From: Krasilnikoviella flava
GTDB taxonomy: Bacteria > Actinomycetota > Actinomycetes > Actinomycetales > Cellulomonadaceae
Length of the DNA stretch: 64,000 bases
NCBI RefSeq assembly: GCF_900167525.1
Contig: NZ_FUZQ01000001.1
Span: forward strand, 1 to 64,000
Direction of reading: 5' to 3'
Below the pieces are notes generated by a model that saw nothing but the letters and a program-made list of their open reading frames with translations, was not told the DNA's origin and ran no database searches. This document shows, one piece after another, positions 30,580 through 39,481 of the stretch (positions within the stretch are counted from its first letter, which is position 1; each line of letters starts with the position of its first letter). The position numbers and the translations under genes are program-made.

Positions 30580-30639
30580 CATCGATGCGCATCGATGCGC
30601 ATGGCCGACGACACTAACGAACGCGCCACGGTGTGGCAA
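30580..30639 (-). promoter_or_regulatory. promoter and operator of the lacI-type gene
   Basis: On the minus strand -35 TTGCCA (30634-30639) and -10 TAGTGT (30611-30616) are spaced by 17 bp. The expected start is near 30604. The perfect 18-bp palindrome CATCGATGC-GCATCGATG (30580-30597) sits just downstream of that point, a position suited to repression. A second GATGCGCAT copy overlaps it (30594-30602). Confidence 0.75.
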
Positions 30640-30660
30640 GGGGCGGACGACGGGCGCCCC

Positions 30661-30706
30661 GGTCGAGCCTGCCGAGACCCAGGACCAGGTCTCGACAGGC
30701 TCGACC
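30661..30706. repeat. dispersed palindromic element (19-8-19 hairpin)
   Basis: GGTCGAGCCTGCCGAGACC (30661-30679) and GGTCTCGACAGGCTCGACC (30688-30706) pair with a single mismatch across an 8-nt loop. The element separates the 3' end of the GH65 gene from the lacI-type promoter and may end phosphorylase transcription. Confidence 0.9.
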
Positions 30707-30717
30707 GCCCGGCCGGG

Positions 30718-33195
30718 TCAGGAGTGCGGCACCGTCGCCGTGATGAGCGTGCCGTCGTCGCGCCGGTTGCCGGACAGCGCGCGCAGGCTGGGACGGCCCG
30801 GGCGGACCGGGCCCTGGCCGTCGAGGGCCACGACGACCGGCTCGCCCGGCCCGACCTTCACCTGCTCGCCGCGCACCACGACCTGCGCCCCGTCCCCCGT
30901 CTCCGTGGCGAGCTCGAGCTCGTCGGGCCGCACCGTGACGCGCAGGCGCGAGCCCTGCCAGGTGACGCGGAACGTCAGGGCCTCCCAGCCCTGCGGCAGC
31001 CGCGGGTCGAAGGACAGCACGCCGTCGTGGTCGCGCATGCCGCCGAACCCGAACGCGAGCGCGGACCAGGTGCCGCCCGCGGACGCGACGTGCACGCCGT
31101 CGGCCGCGTTGTCGTGCAGGTTGGCCAGGTCCACGAGCAGCGACGACACGAAGTACTCGAGCGCGAGCTCGTGGTACCCCACCTCGGCCGCGACGATCGA
31201 CTGCACGACGCCGGACAGGGTCGAGTCGCCCGTGGTCAGCGGGTCGTAGTACTCGAAGTCGGCCAGCTTCTGCTCGGCGGAGAAGTGCTGCCCCTGCAGG
31301 AACAGCGCGAGCACCACGTCGGCCTGCTTGAGCACCTGGTACCGGTAGATCACCAGGGGGTGGTAGTGCAGCAGCAGCGGCCGCTTGGTCACCGGCGTCG
31401 CCGCCAGGTCCCAGATCTCCCGCTCCAGGAAGTGCGAGTCCTGCGGGTGGATGCCGATGCTCTCCGCGTACGGGATCGACATGTGGTCGGCGGCCCGCGT
31501 CCACTCGGTGGTCTCGTGCACGCCGAGCGACAGGCGGTCGACGAGGCGGGCGTAGTCCTCCGGGTACTCCTCGCGCATCGTCTCCACGACGATCGCCGCG
31601 GCGCGCAGGTTGAACCGCGCCATGACGTTGGTGAACAGGTTGTCGTTCACCACGGTCGTGTACTCGTCCGGACCCGTGACGCCGTGGATGTGGAAGTTGT
31701 CGTCGCCGTTGGCCCGCCAGAAGCCCAGGTCCTCCCACATGCGGGCCGTCTCGACGAGGACGTCGGCGGCCTCCCGGCGCAGGAAGTCCCTGTCGCCCGT
31801 GGCGCGCACGTACTGCACCAGCGCGAAGCAGATGTCGGCGTCGATGTGGTACTGCGCCGTGCCTGCCGCGTAGTAGGCCGACGCCTCCTCCCCGTTGATC
31901 GTGCGCCACGGGAAGAGGGCGCCCTTCTGCGAGAGCTCCCGGGCGCGCCGACGCGCGGCGTCGAGCATCTGGTACCGGAACCGCAGCGCGTTGCGGGCGT
32001 ACCGCGGGCTCGTGTACGTGAGGAACGGGAGCACGTAGATCTCCGTGTCCCAGAAGTAGTGCCCCGAGTAGCCGCTGCCGGTCAGGCCCTTGGCGGGGAC
32101 GCCGGAGCCCTCGGCCCGCGCGGTGGCCTGGGCGAGCTGGAAGAGGTTCCAGCGCACCGCCTGCTGGATCTCCGGGCGGCCGGCGATCTCGACGTCCGAC
32201 CGGGCCCAGTAGTCGTCCAGCCACGTGCGCTGGTGGGCGAACTGCTCCTCGATGCCGCCGACGCGCACGCGGTCCAGCGTGCGGCGGCACCGGTCGACGA
32301 GCTCGCGCGTCGGGACGCCGCGGGACGTGTGGTACGTCGCCACCTTGGTGAGCCGGATGGTGTGCCCGGCCTTCGCGTCGACGCGGAAGACGTGCTTGGC
32401 GAGATCGTCTTCGACCTGCGTGCGCACGTCCCACTCGTCCTCGGTCTCCAGGTGGTGGTCGGCCGCGACGGCGAGCGTCATGCCGGAGTTGGTGCACCGG
32501 TAGGACAGCACGAGGCGCTCGTCGTCGCCCCAGCGGGTCTGCGGCTGCAGCACCCGGCCCGCGAACGCCTCGGCCTTGCGCGGGTCGAAGCCCTCCCCGA
32601 GCGAGGCGGAGGACACGTGGTACTCGTCCTGCCCGTCCTGCCGGTTGAGGATCTGCGACGAGATCGCCACGGGGCCGTCCGCGTCCAGCAGCGTGACCTC
32701 GAACGTCATCACGGCCAGGTGCCGCTCGACGAACGAGACCATGCGCTCGGTGCTCACCTGCACCCGCTTGCCCGACGGCGTGCGCCACAGGATCTCGCGG
32801 CGCAGCACACCGTCGCGCAGGTCCAGGGAGCGCTCGTAGTCCACGAGGTCGGCCACGGGGAGCAGCAGGGGCTCGTCGTCCACGTAGAGCCGGATCACCT
32901 TGGTGTCCGGTGCGTTGACGATGGTCTGCCCGACCTTGGCGAAGCCGTACGCCTCCTCGGCGTGCCGGATCGGCCACGTCTCGTGGAAGCCGTTGACGAA
33001 GGTGCCGTGCGCGTGGGACTCGCGGCCCTCCTCGACATTGCCGCGCATGCCGAGGTAGCCGTTGCCCACCGCGAAGAGCGACTCGGTGACGCCGAGGTCC
33101 TCCGCGGAGAACTCGGCCTCCACGAGACGCCACGGCTCGGCGGGGAAGCGCAGCCGGTCCACGGACCGCTGCTCGTCGACGGTGCGGCGGATCAT
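30718..33195 (-). CDS. glycoside hydrolase family 65 disaccharide phosphorylase
   Basis: An 825-aa GH65 enzyme of the maltose/trehalose/kojibiose phosphorylase group. The N-terminal beta-sandwich domain starts with SLFAVGNGYLGMRGN. The (alpha/alpha)6 barrel has SGHYFWDTEIYVLPFL and the general-acid Glu in GVTGPDEYTTVVNDN (about residue 490). A C-terminal beta domain follows. Such enzymes split an alpha-linked disaccharide with phosphate to beta-glucose 1-phosphate and glucose. The next gene upstream encodes a beta-phosphoglucomutase-like HAD protein that would convert the product, and the two genes overlap by ATGA. Linkage specificity cannot be read from sequence. Confidence 0.9.
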   Translation of the reverse strand: MIRRTVDEQRSVDRLRFPAEPWRLVEAEFSAEDLGVTESLFAVGNGYLGMRGNVEEGRESHAHGTFVNGFHETWPIRHAEEAYGFAKVGQTIVNAPDTKVIRLYVDDEPLLLPVADLVDYERSLDLRDGVLRREILWRTPSGKRVQVSTERMVSFVERHLAVMTFEVTLLDADGPVAISSQILNRQDGQDEYHVSSASLGEGFDPRKAEAFAGRVLQPQTRWGDDERLVLSYRCTNSGMTLAVAADHHLETEDEWDVRTQVEDDLAKHVFRVDAKAGHTIRLTKVATYHTSRGVPTRELVDRCRRTLDRVRVGGIEEQFAHQRTWLDDYWARSDVEIAGRPEIQQAVRWNLFQLAQATARAEGSGVPAKGLTGSGYSGHYFWDTEIYVLPFLTYTSPRYARNALRFRYQMLDAARRRARELSQKGALFPWRTINGEEASAYYAAGTAQYHIDADICFALVQYVRATGDRDFLRREAADVLVETARMWEDLGFWRANGDDNFHIHGVTGPDEYTTVVNDNLFTNVMARFNLRAAAIVVETMREEYPEDYARLVDRLSLGVHETTEWTRAADHMSIPYAESIGIHPQDSHFLEREIWDLAATPVTKRPLLLHYHPLVIYRYQVLKQADVVLALFLQGQHFSAEQKLADFEYYDPLTTGDSTLSGVVQSIVAAEVGYHELALEYFVSSLLVDLANLHDNAADGVHVASAGGTWSALAFGFGGMRDHDGVLSFDPRLPQGWEALTFRVTWQGSRLRVTVRPDELELATETGDGAQVVVRGEQVKVGPGEPVVVALDGQGPVRPGRPSLRALSGNRRDDGTLITATVPHS

Positions 33196-33959
33196 GCCTG
33201 CTCCCCCTGGTTGTCGGCCGGCCGGGCGACGGGACGGGCCGGGGTGTCCAGGACGGCCGCGTCGAGCTCGCCGAGGTCGGCGACCACGCGGTCCGCGCCG
33301 TGCGCGACGAGGGCCTGCGCCCCGACGCCGCGGTCGACGCCGAGCACCAGACCGAACGGACCTGCCGCGCCGGCCTGCACGCCGGACAGGGCGTCCTCCA
33401 CGACGACCGCCTCGGCGGCCGGGACGCCGAGCAGTGCGGCGGCCCGCAGGTACGTGTCCGGCGCCGGCTTCCCGGCCAGGTGCTCGCGCGCCGCGACGTT
33501 GCCGTCCACGACGACGGCGAAGCGCTCCGTCAGCCCGGCCGCGGCGAGCACGGCGGGCGTGTTGCGCGACGACGAGACCACGGCCACCTGCGCGCCCGCG
33601 GCGGTCACGGCGTCCAGGAACCGCACCGATCCCGGGTAGGGGGCGATGCCCTCCTCGTCGAACATCCGGTTGACGATGACGTCCTTGCGGTTGCCGAGCG
33701 CGCACACGGTGTCCTCGCCGGGCGCATCGTCGGCCGCACCGCGCGGCAGCTCGACGCCGCGGGAGGCGAGGAACGTCGCCACGCCGTCGTACCGCGGTTT
33801 GCCGTCGATGTGCGCGAAGTAGTCCGCGGACGTGTACGGCGCGAGGCCCCGGGCGTCGCAGTAGGGCGCGAACAGGCGCTCCCACGCCCGCATGTGCACC
33901 TCGGCGGTCGGGGTGAGCACGCCGTCGAGGTCGAACAGCACGGCTCGGAGGCTGGTCAC
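33192..33959 (-). CDS. beta-phosphoglucomutase-like HAD family phosphatase/mutase
   Basis: A 255-aa HAD subfamily I protein. Motif I is LFDLDGVLTPT with the nucleophile Asp and the general acid/base Asp two residues later. The cap follows. Motif II lies in AVVSSSRNTPAVLAA, and motifs III/IV include GKPAPDTYLRAA and VVEDALSGVQAGAA. Paired with a GH65 phosphorylase, the likely reaction is beta-glucose 1-phosphate to glucose 6-phosphate. The start is GTG with AAGGA nearby. Confidence 0.85.
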   Translation of the reverse strand: MTSLRAVLFDLDGVLTPTAEVHMRAWERLFAPYCDARGLAPYTSADYFAHIDGKPRYDGVATFLASRGVELPRGAADDAPGEDTVCALGNRKDVIVNRMFDEEGIAPYPGSVRFLDAVTAAGAQVAVVSSSRNTPAVLAAAGLTERFAVVVDGNVAAREHLAGKPAPDTYLRAAALLGVPAAEAVVVEDALSGVQAGAAGPFGLVLGVDRGVGAQALVAHGADRVVADLGELDAAVLDTPARPVARPADNQGEQA

Positions 33960-34156
33960 GAGGATCCTTCGCGGGTCGGGGTCAGATCGTGGGCGAGAGG
34001 CACGCCGTGGTGCCCGACGCCGGGGTTCAGCCTACTGAGTCCGCGTCGGCCGCCGCGCGCCCTCGCCGCACCGTACCGACATCTCCCCGGATCGGTCCCA
34101 CGCCGGTCCCCCACCGGTCTCGCACCCGGTCCCAGGAGGGCGTGGTCTGGGCCGGG

Positions 34157-35206
34157 TCAGGAGGCGGCGCGCTCGGCGAGCGCCTCCGCCACCCGGCCGA
34201 GGTTCGCCAGCTCCGCGCGATGGGTGTCGACGTCCGCGAGGCTCCGTCGCGGGGCGGCGAGCAGCGTGACGTCCCCCAGCCCGGCCGCCGGCAGCCCGAT
34301 GCGGCGCCACGGCTCCGCGACCAGGCGCACAAGCTCCCCGAGCTGCGGCCCGGAGCACTGCGAGACCGTGGCGGGCGGCAGCCCCGCCCACAGCGCCAGG
34401 CCACGCTCCGTGGCGCGGGCCAGCAGCTCCCAGGCCCGCTCGTTCCAGCCGCTCCCCTCGCGACCGCCGCCGAGGTCGGCGAGGTCGAGGCCCACGGCAT
34501 CCGCCCCGGCGAGCGCGACAGGCGGGACGCCGACCCAGGTGGCGCCGAGGTGCACCACGACGCGCGCGCCGGCGTCGTGCGCGGCGTCGACGACGGGCTG
34601 CAGCCCCTCCACGACGTCGGGACCGGGCACCGCCCGCAGGCGGGAGTAGCCCGAGAAGCTGGGCAGCACGCCCGCGTGCACCTGGCCCAGCAGCGGCTCC
34701 GTGAGCTGCACGACCGCCGTCGCACCCGGCACCTGCATGCGCACGTCGGCGAGGTGGGCGCGGACCGCCTCGGCCAGTGCGAGCGACAGGTCCTGGCGGG
34801 CGCCGACGTCGGCGAGCACGCGGTCGCCCCGCGCCGACCACAGCTGGGCCGCGAGGGTCCACGGGCCCACGAGCTCGAGCGCGAGCGGACCCGTGTGCCC
34901 GACGGCCGCGACCGCCAGCGCGGACAGGTCCTCGCGGAGCAGCCCCTCGGCGCGGCGCAGGTCGGCACCGGGACGGTCGGTCAGCTTCCAGCCGTGGGGC
35001 CCCAGCTCGACCGGCATCTCGGCCAGCAGCGCCGCCGTGCGCCCGACGGCGTCCGCCCCCGGCCCCCGCCCGGGGAGCTGGGCGAGGAACGGCACGGGGT
35101 CGACGCCGGTGGGCAGCGACGCCAGGTCGTCCAGGACGGTCTGCTGCGCCGTCAGCTCGTCGTGCGTGCCACCGGGCCACGGGCCGTGCCCGGAGACCGC
35201 CGTCAT
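34157..35206 (-). CDS. short cobalamin-independent methionine synthase-like (MetE/UROD) protein
   Basis: A 349-aa barrel protein of the type usually annotated as vitamin-B12-independent methionine synthase family in actinobacteria. It has the family pattern SGHGPWPGG.., GPHGWKLTDRPGADLRRA, QLTEPLLGQVHAGVLPSFSG, VVVHLGATWVGV and a C-terminal AGLGDVTLLAAPR. It is less than half of true MetE and lacks the N-terminal domain, so the reaction is uncertain. In many actinobacteria this gene sits between mnmA and ligA. Here mnmA and the cysteine desulfurase are nearby, but two plus-strand genes intervene. Confidence 0.75.
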   Translation of the reverse strand: MTAVSGHGPWPGGTHDELTAQQTVLDDLASLPTGVDPVPFLAQLPGRGPGADAVGRTAALLAEMPVELGPHGWKLTDRPGADLRRAEGLLREDLSALAVAAVGHTGPLALELVGPWTLAAQLWSARGDRVLADVGARQDLSLALAEAVRAHLADVRMQVPGATAVVQLTEPLLGQVHAGVLPSFSGYSRLRAVPGPDVVEGLQPVVDAAHDAGARVVVHLGATWVGVPPVALAGADAVGLDLADLGGGREGSGWNERAWELLARATERGLALWAGLPPATVSQCSGPQLGELVRLVAEPWRRIGLPAAGLGDVTLLAAPRRSLADVDTHRAELANLGRVAEALAERAAS

Positions 35207-35341
35207 GCCTCCGCCCCCGGCTCGACCGGGCGCTCGTCCACGAAGTTCACCACCACGTCACCTCTCGCGCCACGTCATGCCGCGGCGACTTGTCGCTCTC
35301 GAAGAGTAGGAGCACGGTAACGGTCCGACGAAGGAGTCCCG

Positions 35342-35833
35342 ATGTCCGTCATCCTCGACCAGGCGCCCGCGACACCAATGGGCGGGGCCGTCGCGTCGTC
35401 GTCCGCGCACGCGACGGGCGGGTCGACCGTGCTCTCCACCCCCCGAGCGGTCGCGACCCGGGTGCATGCGAACGCGATGCCCTCGGGCGCGGAGGCGGTG
35501 CTGCGCCGCCAGCTCGCGCCCGGCTTCCACAACCACGACGTGCTGCCGGGCTGCGCCGGCGGGCCCGACGCCCTGGTCGCCACCATGCGCTGGTTCCACG
35601 ACGCGTTCGACGAGCAGCGGGTCGAGGTGCTGCACGCCGTCGCCGACGGCGACATGGTGGCCCTGCACGTCGCGTTCAGCGCGCTGCACTCGGGGTTCTT
35701 CCTCGGCGTCGCGCCGTCGCACCGGCGCTTCACCGTGCGCGAGATGCACCTGGTGCGCGTGGCCGACGGGCTCGAGGCCGAGCACTGGGTGATGCGCGAC
35801 CAGGTGTGGTGGGAGCACGAGCTGCGCCGCTGA
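35342..35833 (+). CDS. SnoaL-like/NTF2-fold protein (ester cyclase family)
   Basis: A 163-aa protein with the NTF2-like cone fold of SnoaL-type cyclases and related proteins. Visible segments are [35 protein letters not shown] and a C-terminal [20 protein letters not shown]. The first 40 residues are low complexity (Ala/Ser/Thr) and probably disordered. GAAGGAG lies 6 nt before the ATG. It precedes the rRNA methyltransferase-type gene by 21 bp and may be co-transcribed. No polyketide genes are near, so a biosynthetic role is not supported. Confidence 0.72.
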   Translation: MSVILDQAPATPMGGAVASSSAHATGGSTVLSTPRAVATRVHANAMPSGAEAVLRRQLAPGFHNHDVLPGCAGGPDALVATMRWFHDAFDEQRVEVLHAVADGDMVALHVAFSALHSGFFLGVAPSHRRFTVREMHLVRVADGLEAEHWVMRDQVWWEHELRR

Positions 35834-35854
35834 CCGCCGTGGGAGACTGCGGGC

Positions 35855-36667
35855 ATGCGGATCACCGTGCGCAACGCCCGTTTCCAGCAGCTGCAGACGT
35901 TGCTCACCAACCGCACCAAGCGGGGCCGGGCCGGGGAGTTCCTGGTGCAAGGCGTGCGACCGGTCTCGATGGCCGTGGAGCACGGCTGGCAGGTGCGCAC
36001 CCTGCTGCACGAGACCGACCGGCGCCTGTCGTCCTGGGCCCAGGACGTGCTGCAGACCACGGGCGCGGAGACGATCGCGATGGCCCCGGAGCTGCTCGCC
36101 GAGCTCTCGGAGAAGGACACCGGCGCCTCCGAGCTGCTGGCCGTCGTCGCGATGCCGGCGGACGACCTCACCCGGGTCCCCGTAGGGCCGTCGTTCCTCG
36201 GCGTCGTCTTCGACCGGCCCACCCAGCCGGGCAACGTCGGGGCGGTCGTCCGGTCGGCCGACGCGTTCGGCGCCGACGGGCTGGTCGTGACGGGCCACGC
36301 CGCCGACCCCTACGACCCGAAGGCGGTGCGCGCCTCGACCGGCTCCCTGTTCGCCCTGCCCGTGGTGCGTGCCGCCTCGCACGCCGAGGTCATGGACTGG
36401 GTCGGCGCGCAGCGGGACGCCGGGACGCCCGTCACCGTCGTCGCGACCGACGAGGACGGCGACGCCGCGCCCGCCGACGTCGACCTCACCGGCCCGGTGC
36501 TGCTCGCCGTCGGCAACGAGACCGCCGGGCTGTCGAAGGGGTGGCGCGAGGCCGCGGACGTCACGCTGGCGATCCCCATGGCAGGGTCCGCGAGCTCGCT
36601 CAACGCCTCCAACGCCGCGTCGATCGTGCTCTACGAGGCGCACCGGCAGCGGCTCGCGCGGGGCTGA
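35855..36667 (+). CDS. TrmH/SpoU family RNA 2'-O-methyltransferase
   Basis: A 270-aa SPOUT methyltransferase. An N-terminal substrate-binding domain (NARFQQLQTLLTNRTKRGRA..) precedes the knotted catalytic domain, with motif 1 DRPTQPGNVGAVVRSADAFG, motif 2 LLAVGNETAGLS and motif 3 IPMAGSASSLNASNAASIVL. It probably 2'-O-methylates a ribose in rRNA or tRNA using S-adenosylmethionine; the target base is unknown. Confidence 0.9.
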   Translation: MRITVRNARFQQLQTLLTNRTKRGRAGEFLVQGVRPVSMAVEHGWQVRTLLHETDRRLSSWAQDVLQTTGAETIAMAPELLAELSEKDTGASELLAVVAMPADDLTRVPVGPSFLGVVFDRPTQPGNVGAVVRSADAFGADGLVVTGHAADPYDPKAVRASTGSLFALPVVRAASHAEVMDWVGAQRDAGTPVTVVATDEDGDAAPADVDLTGPVLLAVGNETAGLSKGWREAADVTLAIPMAGSASSLNASNAASIVLYEAHRQRLARG

Positions 36668-36884
36668 CGCCCACCGGCGGGCGGCGCTCGCGCGGCGTCA
36701 GGGCGCACGACGGCGCGGCAGCTGCGCAGGAACGAGGCGGCGACCCGGGTGGCGTCGATGAAAGCCGCGGAGACCGTGCCGCTCGGCCTCCTGTGGCACC
36801 CGGTCCCCGCGTACCCGACCGGCAGCGAGATCTGGCTGCGGCCGCTCGAGACGTACGGGCGGACCGCCGCGGGCGAGGCCGGGC
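36668..36884. other. intergenic region without a supported gene
   Basis: 217 bp between the convergent SpoU-type and mnmA genes. Short open frames run on both strands (for example plus from 36749), but none has a convincing start signal or a recognisable motif. No clear terminator hairpin was found. Confidence 0.5.
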
Positions 36885-38039
36885 CTAGCCGCGCCAGGCG
36901 TCGGCCACGGTCGCCTGGCCGAGCACCTGGGTGCCGCGGTAGACGACGGCGGACTGGCCGGCGGCGACGCCCCGCAGCGGGGTGCCCGTGAGGCGCAGCT
37001 CCATGCCGGGCCCGCCGTCGTCGGCCACCGAGCCGTCCCGCCGCGGCGTGCCGGTCGTCGCCCGCACCCGGACCGGCACCGGCGCGCCGTGGGCGCGGAT
37101 CTGCAGCTCGGCGTCGTCCCACGGGTCCCCGCCGGCCGCCGCCGCGGGCGTCGTGAACCAGACGGCGTCCCGCGCGGCGACCCGATCCACGCTCAGCAGC
37201 TCCGCCGGGCCCACGACCACGGTGTTGGACGACGTCTGCACGTCCACGACGTAGCGCGCGCGCCCGTCGGCGGCGGGGCGGCCGAGGCCGAGGCCCTTGC
37301 GCTGCCCGACCGTGTACGCGTACGCACCGTCGTGCTCCCCGACGACGGTGCCGTCGGTGTCGACGACCTCCCCCGGCCGGGCGCCGAGCCGGTCGCGCAG
37401 GAAGCCGCGGGTGTCGCCGTCGGCCACGAAGCAGATGTCGTAGGAGTCGGGCTTGGCGCTCACCGACAGCCCGCGCCGCTCGGCCTCCGAACGCACCTCC
37501 GCCTTCGAGGCGAAGCCGCCCAGCGGGAACATCGCGCGCGCCAGCCGGTCGGGGCCCATCACGGCCAGCACGTACGACTGGTCCTTCTCGTCGTTCGGCG
37601 ACCGGTGCAGCTCGCGCGACACCGTCCCGTCCGGAGCCTCGTGCGTCACGACCTGCGCGTAGTGCCCGGTGGCGACGGCGTCGAAGCCGAGCGCTGTCGC
37701 CTTGTCGAGCAGCGCCTCGAACTTGATGTGCTCGTTGCAGCGCACGCACGGGTTGGGCGTGCGGCCGGCCTCGTACTCGGCCAGGAAGTCCGCGACCACG
37801 GTCTCCTCGAACCGCTCCGACAGGTCCCAGACGTAGTACGGGATGCCGAGCACGTCCGCGGCGCGGCGCGCGTCGCCCGCGTCCTCGATGGAGCAGCACC
37901 CGCGCGAGCCGGTGCGGAACTGGTCACGGTTGCGGCTCAGGGCCATGTGCACGCCGACGACGTCGTGCCCGGCCTCGACGGCGAGCGCCGCCGCCACCGC
38001 GGAGTCCACGCCGCCGGACATCGCGGCCAGCACCCTCAT
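36885..38039 (-). CDS. mnmA: tRNA-specific 2-thiouridylase MnmA
   Basis: A 384-aa enzyme that thiolates U34 of tRNA Lys, Glu and Gln using sulfur from a cysteine desulfurase. The PP-loop is [20 protein letters not shown] at the N-terminus. The first catalytic Cys is in [12 protein letters not shown], and the second in [15 protein letters not shown] (about residue 200). The C-terminal beta domain ends with [13 protein letters not shown]. The ATG overlaps the cysteine desulfurase stop (ATGA), so sulfur donor and acceptor are co-translated. Confidence 0.95.
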   Translation of the reverse strand: MRVLAAMSGGVDSAVAAALAVEAGHDVVGVHMALSRNRDQFRTGSRGCCSIEDAGDARRAADVLGIPYYVWDLSERFEETVVADFLAEYEAGRTPNPCVRCNEHIKFEALLDKATALGFDAVATGHYAQVVTHEAPDGTVSRELHRSPNDEKDQSYVLAVMGPDRLARAMFPLGGFASKAEVRSEAERRGLSVSAKPDSYDICFVADGDTRGFLRDRLGARPGEVVDTDGTVVGEHDGAYAYTVGQRKGLGLGRPAADGRARYVVDVQTSSNTVVVGPAELLSVDRVAARDAVWFTTPAAAAGGDPWDDAELQIRAHGAPVPVRVRATTGTPRRDGSVADDGGPGMELRLTGTPLRGVAAGQSAVVYRGTQVLGQATVADAWRG

Positions 38040-39274
38040 GCCGCACCCCCCGCCCGGAACCCGCCGGTGACCAGCCCGGCCGCGCGGGCCCGCTCCACGA
38101 CCTGCGGCAGTGCGGCGAGCAGGCGGTCGACGTCATGGCGGGTCGACGTCGCACCCAGCGAGAAGCGCAGGGCGCCGCGCGCGTCGAGCTCGGTCACGCC
38201 CATCGCGAGCAGCACGTGCGACGGCTGCGGCACCCCGGCCTGGCAGGCCGACCCGGTGGAGGCCTGCACGCCCGCGGAGTCCAGCAGGTACAGCAGCGAG
38301 TCGCCCTCAGCCCCGGGGAAGGTGAAGTGCGCGTTGCCCGGCAGGCGCGCGGCCGCCCCGTCGTCGGACGCCGGGTCCGGGCCGCGCAGCACCGCCTCGG
38401 GGTCCGCGGCGCGGACACCGGCGACGAGCGCGTCGCGCAGCGCGGCCAGCGTCGCGGCGCGCTCGGGCCGGGCCGCCACCGTCTCGGCCAGCGCGACGGC
38501 GAACGACCGGATCGCCGGCACGTCCAGCGTGCCGGAGCGCACCCCGCGCTCCTGCCCGCCCCCGTGCAGGACCGCCTCGATCGGCAGGTCGCGACGGGCC
38601 AGCAGGGCGCCCACGCCGGGCGGGCCGCCGAGCTTGTGCCCCGTCACCGTCATCGCGTCCACACCGGACGCCGCGAAGTCGACCTCGACCTGGGCCACGG
38701 CCTGCACCGCGTCCGTGTGCACGGGCACGCCGTGCTGGTGCGCGAGCCGGACGACGTCGCGCACCGGTTGCAGCGTGCCCACCTCGTTGTTGGCCCACAT
38801 CACCGACACGAGCGCCACCTCGTCGCTGTGCTCGGCGAGCTCCGCGCGCAGCGCCGCGAGGTCCACGCGGCCGTCGTCGTCCACCGGCAGCAGCACGATC
38901 TCCGCACCCGCGTGCCCCGCGAGCCAGAACGCCGGGTCGAGCACCGCGTGGTGCTCGACGGCGGAGACCAGCACGCGGGTGCGGCGCGGGTCCTGCCGCC
39001 GTCGGCCCCAGAAGATCCCCTTGATCGCGAGGTTGTCCGCCTCCGTGCCGCCGGCGGTGAAGATCACCTCGCTGGGCCGCGCCCCCAGGGCCGCGGCCAC
39101 CGACTCGCGCGACTCCTCGACCACCCGGCGCGCCGCCCGACCCGCGGAGTGCAGCGAGCTCGCGTTGCCCGGCCGGCCAGCCTCCGCCACGTACGCCTCG
39201 AGCGCCGCGCGCGACATGGGGGTCGTGGCGGCGTGGTCGAGGTAGGCGCCCGCGGGCACCTCGGGGGTGGTCAC
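38036..39274 (-). CDS. cysteine desulfurase (NifS/IscS family)
   Basis: A 412-aa class V aminotransferase-fold, PLP-dependent enzyme. The N-terminal [29 protein letters not shown], the PLP lysine in [16 protein letters not shown] (about residue 210) and the persulfide Cys in [12 protein letters not shown] are all present. It delivers sulfur to MnmA, encoded next, and possibly to Fe-S assembly. The GTG at 39274 is chosen because the fold begins a few residues later. TAGACT lies 8 nt upstream and GGGGG directly before, so leaderless and led starts are both possible. Confidence 0.92.
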   Translation of the reverse strand: MTTPEVPAGAYLDHAATTPMSRAALEAYVAEAGRPGNASSLHSAGRAARRVVEESRESVAAALGARPSEVIFTAGGTEADNLAIKGIFWGRRRQDPRRTRVLVSAVEHHAVLDPAFWLAGHAGAEIVLLPVDDDGRVDLAALRAELAEHSDEVALVSVMWANNEVGTLQPVRDVVRLAHQHGVPVHTDAVQAVAQVEVDFAASGVDAMTVTGHKLGGPPGVGALLARRDLPIEAVLHGGGQERGVRSGTLDVPAIRSFAVALAETVAARPERAATLAALRDALVAGVRAADPEAVLRGPDPASDDGAAARLPGNAHFTFPGAEGDSLLYLLDSAGVQASTGSACQAGVPQPSHVLLAMGVTELDARGALRFSLGATSTRHDVDRLLAALPQVVERARAAGLVTGGFRAGGAA

Positions 39275-39330
39275 GGTCCCCCAGTCTACGAACTGTTCCC
39301 CCGGGCTCCGCGAGCGGGCCCGAGACACCG

Positions 39331-39478
39331 CGAGGTAGTTCGGCTCTTGCCGAGGTAGTTCCGTTCGTGCCGAGGTAGTTCGAGAACCCGCGAGGTAGTT
39401 CAGCTCTCGCCGAGGTAGTGGTCTGGTCCACTACCTCGACGAGATCTGAACTACCTCGGCGCGAACGGAGCTACCTCG
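39331..39478. repeat. 20-bp-period GAGGTAGTTC repeat array with inverted half
   Basis: CGAGGTAGT(T/G)C begins at 39331, 39351, 39371, 39391 and 39411, exactly 20 bp apart. It continues as reverse complements ending at 39438, 39458 and 39478, again 20 bp apart. The centre folds as a 31-nt arm pair (39391-39421 and 39428-39458) with two mismatches and a 6-nt loop. It lies between the cysteine desulfurase start and the phoX stop. It contains no coding frame of note. A role as terminator of phoX transcription is plausible. Confidence 0.95.
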
Positions 39479-39481
39479 CGG

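Noticed and set aside
29452-33639. Very long plus-strand open frame (1395 codons) opposite the lacI-type and GH65 genes
   Set aside because: It is the antisense shadow of high-GC coding sequence; its translation is low complexity (Arg/Val/His/Gly rich) and matches no family, while the minus strand encodes clear enzymes.
36749-36991. Small plus-strand gene between the SpoU-type gene and mnmA
   Set aside because: No start signal, Arg-rich tail overlapping mnmA in antisense, and no recognisable motif.
39331-39478. Possible CRISPR array or iteron origin
   Set aside because: Units are 10-11 bp with 9-bp gaps and half of them are inverted; no cas or replication initiator genes are nearby and related copies occur at other gene boundaries.
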